Below are positions 57,708-64,000 of a stretch of 64,000 nucleotides of DNA, piece by piece. The notes beneath the pieces were generated by a model. It searched no databases and was not told the origin of the DNA. It worked only from the letters and a program-made list of their open reading frames with translations. Positions within the stretch are counted from its first letter, which is position 1; the number at the start of each line of letters is the position of its first letter. The position numbers and the translations under genes were made by a program. The DNA is taken from positions 3,362,501 to 3,426,500 of the forward strand of contig CAMRHE010000157.1 of the NCBI GenBank assembly GCA_947044405.1, given 5' to 3'. Source of the DNA: Leptodactylus fallax (lineage: Eukaryota > Chordata > Amphibia > Anura > Leptodactylidae).

Positions 57708-58344
57708 TTAGTAAATCTGGGCTAATGTGTATGGCTGTCCTAAGCCTACATTTACATGACCATATTTTTCATGGCAGTTTGCCCCTGAGAGGCGGCTGTT
57801 TCCACGGATCCCTCATACATTACAGTGTATGGAGGGATCCGTGAAAACAAACAAAAATAGAATATGATGCCCTGATTCACAAAGAAATTAGATTGTGGTA
57901 TAGAAGCAGTGGAGAATGCACAACCAATAGCAGGGCACAAGACTGGAATCGGTAAATTGCAAAGTTTGCTATTTTTCAGTTTTAAACCCATACTGATCCT
58001 TTATAAAAATGAAGAGAAAGCACTATAACTTATAGGAGTTGTGTAACTGTATACACTGTATAATATGAGTATATACATGCGTATACAGTAGGTTGTGTTA
58101 GGTTATGGTCACACTAGCGTTGTGTGACCGTTTAGGGATTCCGTCCCCCATTCTGCTTAGAATATGCACCGATTTCGGGCGGAAACTGGGCGGACCCCAT
58201 TATAGTCTATTGGGTCCATGGGTATCTGCTAATTAAGCGGATAGGGTTTCCATTTTTCGGGTCCCCAAGCAGACCCAAAGAACGTAGTGTAACTTGTGTA
58301 GCTGTATACACTGTATAACACGAGTATACATGTATGTATATACG
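57708..58344. other. Intergenic DNA; MITE relic 58095-58290 and TA-rich minisatellite
   Basis: TAGGTTATGGTCACACTAGC to CAAAGAACGTAGTGTAAC is a MITE of the CACACTAGCGTT type. Around it are units of GTAGCTGTATACACTGTATA (58030 and 58290) continued at 61420. Confidence 0.45.
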
Positions 58345-58678
58345 CAGAGGCGTAGCTGGGGGGGGGGGGGGGGGAGGGGGCGAGCCCCGAGCCCACTGAC
58401 TCTTTGGGGCCCACCCTGGGGCCGTCATTAATACATCCTTTATTTCTAACTGGATCGGTGTCTGCAGACACCGATCTAGTTAAAACGTATCCTGCAACTT
58501 CACAGTATTGTAAACCGCAAGCTACATGAGGCTTGCGGTTTACAAGTCCCCGAGACCACAGACCGATGTCTTCTTCTCACCTGCGCTCAGACACAGACGT
58601 TATGTGCGTGGACAGGGAGGAAGCGGCGGCGGCTCCATTCATCAGCAGCGCAGTTGTGGGTATATTAATAGTATAAGG

Positions 58679-59771
58679 CCGTGATAGCGAACCTATGGCA
58701 CGCGTGCCAGAGAGGGCACGCAGAGCCCTCTCAGTTGGCACGCGCGCCGTCGCCATGATCGCTCACTAACGGGGAATCCGGTACAGGATTCCCCGTTGGT
58801 GAGCGATCGCTTCTTTCAGCTGTATGTGCAAATGCACACACAGCTAAAAGTTGTCAGTGTAGGCCGCGGTCCGCGGAACTGCGGCCTACACTGACAGCAG
58901 AGTGTGACCCCTGCCCCGACGCAGGCGCGATGACGTAAATCATCAGCGCCTGCGATCAGAAGAAGAAGGAGGACGCTCTTCGTGAGACAAGGTAAGTAAC
59001 AAACTACTGTGTGGGGGCCTACTGTGAAGCATCTAATAGTGTGTGGGGGACACTGAAGCATATACTACTGTATGGGGGACACCGTGAAGCATAAACTACT
59101 GTGTGGGGCCCCACTGTGAAGCACATACTACTGCGTGGGGGGGCTTATTGTGAAGCATATAATGTGGGTGGGGGCCCAAAATGGAGTATATAATACTGTG
59201 CGGGGGACTCTGTGGAGCGTATAATACTGTGTGGGGGCCATTCTGGAGCATATAATATTGTCTGGAGGCCACTTCAGAGCGCATTGTACTGTGTGGGGCC
59301 CTTCACTATTTATATCACACGGTATCTGTTTTATAGCAGACGTGATATTATTATAGGCTGTAATAACATTGCACGGTCACTATAAAATAGATCCTGTTTA
59401 ATTTAAGGTTAAATTGCGGTGTTGGCACTTTGCAATAATTTAGTGGGTTTTGGGTTGCAGTTTGGGCACTCGGTCTCTAAAAGGTTCGCCATCACTGACC
59501 TAGAACATGTGACCGCTGCAGCCAGATCAGATATCTCATTTTGACACATCACCTCTGAACCAACCATGAAGTAGAAACCATCCATACTCACCTCAACGAC
59601 TGTTCCGTTGCGTTGCTGCCAGCTCACCCACTGGTCTCTACTACTTGGCCTAGTGGTGAGATGAAGAAATGGGACATATGACCATTGCAGCCAATTTCAT
59701 GTCCCATGGAAATAGAGAGCAGTGGGGAATTGGTCAGTAGCACTCGGTCTCTAAAAGGTTCGCCATCACTG
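58679..59771. mobile_element. Composite hAT with captured flank and duplicated terminus
   Basis: Body CCGTGATAGCGAACC ... GGTTCGCCATCACTG with GTATAAGG on both sides (58671-58678, 59772-59779). Up to 59497 it parallels the 26580-27560 element. At 59498 it continues with ACCTAGAACATGTGACC and about 243 bases matching 27561-27804, then a second copy of the last ~32 bases of the right end (GCACTCGGTCTCTAAAAGGT onwards). So the unit that transposed was element + TSD + flank + extra end. Confidence 0.95.
59003..59300. repeat. ~30-bp minisatellite within the composite hAT
   Basis: About nine units like ACTGTGTGGGGGCCTACTGTGAAGCA; fewer than the array at 26888, so copy number changed after or during divergence. 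Confidence 0.85.
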
Positions 59772-60039
59772 GTATAAGGGGTTGTTAGGAGGGGGAAATA
59801 TAACTATAAAGGGAGGATTTATATAAGGGTTATTATGGGGTATTATGAATACAAGGGGGGGAGGTTATTTATATAAGGGGCCATTAGGGGGCATCATTTA
59901 TATTAGGAGGCATTATAAACATAAGGGGGTGGTCATTGACATAAGGGGTCATTAGGGGTGCAGTATTTATGTCAGGGGGAAATCAGGGGCATAATATGAG
60001 GGTCAATTAATTTAATGAAAGTGGCACTTGGGCTTTATT

Positions 60040-60605
60040 AAGACTAAGGCCCCACGTAGCAGGCTGCAGGAAAAACCATGGCGATAACATTGTGGTTTTT
60101 TCCCGCAGCGCTTTTCACAGAAGGTCTGCAGAGGTTTCCCCTGTGGACTTTCTGTTTTCAATACACCTATACAGAAACCGCCGGTGTTTCCACAGGTATA
60201 ATTGACATGCTGCGATTTCCAAAACCGCAACGGTTTTGGAAATCGCAGTGCGTCTGCTGCACATATTTTTCTGCAATGTGTGGATGGGATTTGCTAGAAT
60301 GCCACGGTTTTTTTTCTGTGGGTTTTCGCCACATGGGGCCCCCATCCCCACTTTGCAGTAAAATACACGCAGCGGATACGCTGTGATTCCAAAACAGTCG
60401 CAGTTTTGGAAATCGCAGCATGTCAATTATACCTATGGAAATGGTGGCGGTTTCCCTATAGATACAATTGAAGCAGAAAGTCCACAGAGGAAACCTCTGC
60501 AAACATTCTGTGCAAAGTGCTGCAGGAAGAGCCGCGATGCGTCGCCGCCGAGGTTTTTCCCACAGCTGTTTTTTGCTGTGGGACGCCACGTGGGGCCTTA
60601 GCCTT
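60040..60605. repeat. GGCTAAGGCCCCACGT-family MITE pair inside the large hAT
   Basis: Opens TTAAGACTAAGGCCCCACGT and closes CCACGTGGGGCCTTAGCCTTAA, with an internal GCCACATGGGGCCCCCATC at 60335 and several inverted AAAACCGCAACGGTTTT / GATTTCCAAAACC words. In the paralogous copy at 42035 the segment is absent (uninterrupted ACTTGGGATTTATGAAAGGG). Confidence 0.75.
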
Positions 60606-61411
60606 AAGGCATTTTCCAGCTCATTTTTATTGATGATCTATCCTCACAATAAATCATCAATAAGAGATAAGTGATTCCCCATTGATCAGCTGTATGAAGG
60701 GGCTATGGCGCCTGTTTATATCACACGCTGTCTGTTTATAGTGACCGTGTTATGTAATTCCAGCCTTGTCACATAGATGTGTATAGGACGAGGCTGTAGT
60801 TACATAACATGGCCGCTATGAAATGAATGACACTATGTAAACAAAGAAGGAGTCACGGTGCTTACACAGGTACCACGGTTCATTCAAACAGCTGATCCTC
60901 GGGGTCCCGGGTATTGGAACCCCAATAATTTTTTTTTTCTTTTTAATTAGGAAACACCTGGGGCATTATTAATAAGGGGAACTATTTAAAGGGATGCACA
61001 GGAAAGTTATTAATTTAAAGATGCACTTGGGGGTATTATTCATTATGGGGGGGTATATTATATATTTTATAATTGGGGGTAGCAGCAGGATGGGGGCTTT
61101 GTGTAGGTAAGGACAATATGGGTCAGGTGCCTGGAAAAGTGAGGAACTAAAGATGTCTGTGTTGCAAACTTTACAGAGACTGGAAGAAGTGGTCATGGCC
61201 GTCCAGATAAAAGAGATGGGGAATGTGAACGATTAGTCAGAGACATCATCAGTAAGTCACTAAATGTTACTGCCCTGTATTCACCTAAATCGTCTGCAAA
61301 GCCCTGGGTAGAGCTGCTATATACCACTATACGCTCACTGTATACTCATATATGGGGGCCCACTTGGACATGTTGGCCCCTCCCTGTGCTGAACCCCTAG
61401 CTACGCCTCTG

Positions 61412-61580
61412 TATATACGTTTTGTGACTTGTGTAGCCGTATGCACTGTATCACAATAGTATACATATAGGTATATACTTTTTATGACTTGTGTCAAAAA
61501 TACTGAAAAATCATGCTGTATAACAAATGAGTATATATATTGTAAAACACATGAATACATGTATGTATACAATGTACAAG
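61412..61580. repeat. ~58-bp TA-rich minisatellite
   Basis: GACTTGTGTAGCCGTATGCA, ACTGTATCACAATAGTATAC and TATATACTTTTTATGACTTG are units of the array that begins at 58030-58344; the large hAT was inserted into it. Confidence 0.6.
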
Positions 61581-61639
61581 CCACACTCCCGCCCTCACCT
61601 GGAGACATGACATTGTGCACACTACTGACACTTTATTCA

Positions 61640-61938
61640 CTAGACCGACCTATATAGCTTTAATCCCAGGAAGGAGGGAATATAACTTCAGACTGTACCA
61701 TGTGCACGCAGTGGAGGGGGGAGTTCTATGAATGTAGTAGATAGTAGTTCAGTATATATAACATTACAGCTTATATACTAAGTTATATACTGACACGGTA
61801 TACACAGGGTACACGTCTGCGGTAATGTTATTTACATGAACGGGTCCTGTCACCTCCATGGCCCGGATCACTGCACTGGTTCCTTCAGTATCTGAGTGCA
61901 GTCTCTTTCCGGCCTGAGTGTGGTGAACTACTGTCACG
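61640..61938 (+). promoter_or_regulatory. Presumed ARPIN promoter and 5' UTR
   Basis: Non-repetitive DNA directly upstream of the ARPIN start codon. It contains a CTTTCCGGC word (ETS-type on the opposite strand) at about 61904-61912 and several CpGs. If transcription begins upstream of 61836, two short upstream ORFs (61836-61895 and 61858-61917) would be in the 5' UTR. No TATA box at a credible spacing. The transcription start cannot be placed from sequence alone. Confidence 0.4.
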
Positions 61939-62030
61939 ATGAGCCGGATCTATCACGATAGTGCCTTGCAGAATAAGCCCGTGCATGATGAGATGGTGCC
62001 CGGGGAGTGGCAGCCTGCACTATATCAGAG
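61939..62030 (+). CDS. ARPIN: Arpin, first coding exon (partial gene)
   Basis: Arpin inhibits the Arp2/3 complex downstream of Rac and slows lamellipodial actin branching; the family is about 226 residues and the inhibitory acidic tail is at the C-terminus, which lies outside this window. Visible here are 30 residues starting MSRIYHD, then ALQNKPV, PGEW and QPALYQ. Vertebrate arpins begin MSRIYHDGALRNK and have LPGxWDPA before the first exon boundary, so both spacing and residues agree. The frame runs into CAGAG|GTATGAG at 62030/62031, a good donor leaving a phase-2 codon. Reading through the donor meets a TAG after 13 more codons, supporting splicing. No second exon is seen up to 64000. Confidence 0.8.
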
Positions 62031-62799
62031 GTATGAGGACTGGGCACAGGGCTGTGTGCCGGCTGCATAGGCTTACATAGAAGGAGGTGCAGCCTGGGGA
62101 GCAGCACAGGGCATAAAGGGGAATGGGAAGTGGCTGCAACTAGTGCGGTACCAGCGGCGTTATTAGAGGATTGTGCCTCATGTATCATACTAAATATGGA
62201 GATGTGACAGCTTACAGCACTGTAAACATTGGGGGACATTTGTAAAAGTTGCCTATTGAGCCGCCTTCTTAAAAAAAAAAAAAAAAAAAAAAGCGCCCGT
62301 ATTGCTTCGCGTTTTTATGGCTTTTTTTTTTTTTAAATTACACAGCATTTTTTCTGCATTTTTTTCAGTTTTTTTTTTTTACCCCTGAATAGATAAGAAA
62401 ACAGCTGTTTTGGGGTGGAGGGAGAATTCATTATTTGGGATGATATTGAGGCTATGAGCTCCGATCCGCGCCTCTCCTGCCATATTGTGCAAATTTGAGT
62501 GGAGTGGGGGGCCCCCAACTGATTTATTGTAACCAGTTCTCTGGCATGAGTTAGAATAGAAATCTACGCCAGTTCCTACCTGGAGTTGATTTCTATTATG
62601 GTGATGGGACATCCAACAGATTTATGAGGAGGCACCAGCCTCTTTGTATATCACCATTTCACTTCACCAATTGAGCACTGTGTATATAGCGATCGGGAAG
62701 GCAGAGACGGTTCCTTATAGGAACTCCAATGATGTGGAGAAGGTAACAAAGCAAAGAAACTTATATTTCAACTGCAGTACCCAAAGGTAGTGTAAATAG

Positions 62800-63050
62800 A
62801 AGAGGATCTGTCACCTCCTGTGACATGTCTGTTTTAGTAAATAATTGTATTCTGTATATAGTAACAATTTTGGAGCATCTTTTCTCAGAACTCTACATTG
62901 TGCCGTTCCTCTGTTATTCCTCCTAGAAATGTATGAATTAAGTGAAACCTGGGTATTACCAGTTGGACTCCTGGTATCAGTGACACTAGGAGTCCTTGCT
63001 TCCTGCAGCTTCATTGCCCTGTACTGTATATAGTGAGGTCAGTAGAACCG
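62800..63050. repeat. Dispersed foldback-type repeat, copy 2
   Basis: GAGGATCTGTCACCTCCTGT onwards, with TTTTGGAGCATCTTTTCTCAG, TTGTGCCGTTCCTCTGTTATT-like words, collinear with 176-350. Confidence 0.6.
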
Positions 63051-63309
63051 CGAGGAGGTGGAGATCACTATAATTCAAGGAGTCCTGGTCTGCTGATTGG
63101 GTTCAGGTCATGAAATCTAGTCCATGTATGGTTTGGATTTTCTGGCCAGATTCTTCTTGTGCATGGGGCCTTACAAAGCCCCTACTGCTGCTTTAGCTGT
63201 CTGTAAGGATATTAGTCTAATTTGGTAGTTTAACCCCTAGATGCCACAACCAATAGCAACCACTGTGTGAGCCCCTCTGCTCCCTGGTGATGTAATCGTG
63301 CGATTGCTG

Positions 63310-63635
63310 TGGGCTTGTCAATAATAAAAAAATTAAAAAAAATTTAAAAAGAGGAAAAACTCACCTACCTTCTGTCTTCCACTCTGGACTTGATCTTCCA
63401 TTTTGTACTGGCATCTGGTTGGCTGTAAATGAAACAGCTCAGGTGACTACTGCTGCCAATTATTTGACTCCGCATTCACATGTGATGTATTAGCAGTGAC
63501 ATCACCAGCAACATGTGACCCGTGATTGGCCATAGCAGTCACCTGAGCCACTTCACTTCCAGCCCAGCTTGTAATGAGGGTCCTGAGGCCAGAACTGAGG
63601 GTAGGTGGCCATCACTTCTGCTTGGAAAACCTCTT
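63310..63635. repeat. TTAA-type MITE body
   Basis: Shares AAACTCACCTACCTTC, GTGACATCACCAGCAACATG and a CCATAGCAGTCACCTGAGCC block with 45907 and 56237; right end GGAAAACCTCTTTAGG. Left end replaced by A-rich DNA. Confidence 0.45.
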
Positions 63636-63637
63636 TA

Positions 63638-63865
63638 GGCTGAGGCCCCACATTGCGGAAAAGCTGTTTTTTTTTTTGTTGCAGGTTTTGCTGCAGTTTT
63701 TGAGCCAAAGTCAGGAGTGGATTGAGCAGAAGGGAGAAGTATAAGAGCTTCCTATATATTTCCCATTCCTTTTGTAGCCACTCCTTGGTTTGGCTCAAAA
63801 AATCGCAGCCCAAAAAAAAAAAAAAAAAAAGCTTGTTTTTCCCAACGTGGGGCCTCAGCCTTAAT
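63638..63865. repeat. GGCTGAGGCCCCACGT-family MITE
   Basis: Left AGGCTGAGGCCCCACATTGC, right CAACGTGGGGCCTCAGCCTTAA. Internal arms AAAGTCAGGAGTGGATTGAG and CCACTCCTTGGTTTGGCTC are inverted. Confidence 0.75.
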
Positions 63866-64000
63866 GTTCATAATAAACAGGTCCTTAAAGGGTTAAACCT
63901 AGATTCATCTGATTCCAGGAGGTTGCATATCTATGGTGTGTATTATCACATGGTATATTTTGTTTCTGTAGTGGACTAGGCATACTTCTGGAAGGGACAC

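Larger units (their letters stand above)
58345..61411. mobile_element. 3-kb hAT-type element with perfect 8-bp TSD
   Basis: CAGAGGCGTAGCTGGGG at the left, CCCCTAGCTACGCCTCTG at the right, and TATATACG immediately on both sides (58337-58344 and 61412-61419). The 3,067-bp body contains a second hAT (58679-59771) and a GGCTAAGG-family MITE pair (60040-60605). The remainder is collinear with 41537-42848. No transposase domain is recognisable, so it is non-autonomous. A 14-base G-run lies just inside the left end. Confidence 0.9.
62031..64000 (+). other. ARPIN intron 1 (5' part)
   Basis: Begins GTATGAG. Contains A/T homopolymer runs (62271-62292, 62322-62334), a dispersed repeat at 62532-62640 shared with 37925, and three MITE-type repeats listed separately. 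I searched for the expected second exon (a GVLLEGELIDVSRHSI-like segment) and did not find it, so the intron exceeds about 1.97 kb. Confidence 0.6.

Noticed and set aside
60115..60589. 103- and 140-codon minus ORFs
   Set aside because: Inside the palindromic GGCTAAGG-family MITE; similar peptides occur in both orientations because of inverted repeats.
61939..62070. Unspliced 43-codon ORF at the ARPIN start
   Set aside because: Residues after the donor do not resemble arpin; the arpin match stops at the splice site, so the extension is intron.

Overview
This window looks like an intergenic interval plus the 5' end of one gene from a vertebrate, most probably an anuran amphibian (frog or toad). 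There are no bacterial-style gene blocks. Almost all long open frames are transposases, reverse-transcriptase fragments or translated tandem repeats. The mix of Tc1/mariner, hAT, TTAA-flanked (Kolobok-like) and foldback elements, Helitron, L1, L2 and SINE sequence is typical of frog DNA. Organism assignment is inference from repeat composition, since no species marker is visible.

The only host coding exon I can support is at the right edge. Positions 61939-62030 on the + strand encode the first 30 residues of arpin (ARPIN), an Arp2/3-complex inhibitor, followed by a good splice donor. The rest of the window is intron 1. In human, ARPIN lies head to head with ZNF710. A possible non-coding first exon with a strong donor lies on the - strand at about 5.7-6.0 kb and could be the 5' end of that neighbour. 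This link is speculative.

Layout. 0-5 kb: MITEs, a foldback element carrying a 14-bp-TSD retroposon with a hammerhead-ribozyme-like core, and a SINE. 5-7.7 kb: possible promoter/exon and simple repeats. 8-16.8 kb: a deep nest in which an old Tc1-like transposon appears split by a repeat that was hit by an L1 (- strand, TSD visible), which in turn holds a dispersed repeat and a Sleeping-Beauty-like Tc1; another Tc1 remnant follows. 17.5-19.1 kb: a young Tc1 with ~213-bp terminal inverted repeats. 20-24.6 kb: TTAA elements with a 60-bp-arm hairpin. 26.6-28.5 kb: a hAT element with an 8-bp TSD and an internal 30-bp minisatellite. 31-33.9 kb: repeat fragments. 35.4-37.5 kb: a Tc1 with two later insertions. 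38.3-40.1 kb: a Helitron containing a hAT. 41-43 kb: hAT and Tc1 fragments. 45.9-54.2 kb: TTAA elements chained end to end, and two paralogous repeats each hit by a different Tc1 family at neighbouring TA sites. 58.3-61.4 kb: a 3-kb hAT with perfect 8-bp TSD containing a second, composite hAT that has captured flanking DNA matching the 27.6-kb locus. 61.6-64 kb: ARPIN 5' end.

The strongest structural observations are the composite hAT, the hammerhead-bearing retroposon, the shared minisatellite in several element families, the TTAA-linked MITE chain, and paralogous empty sites that date insertions. Element family names are by motif recognition only; no database search was possible.
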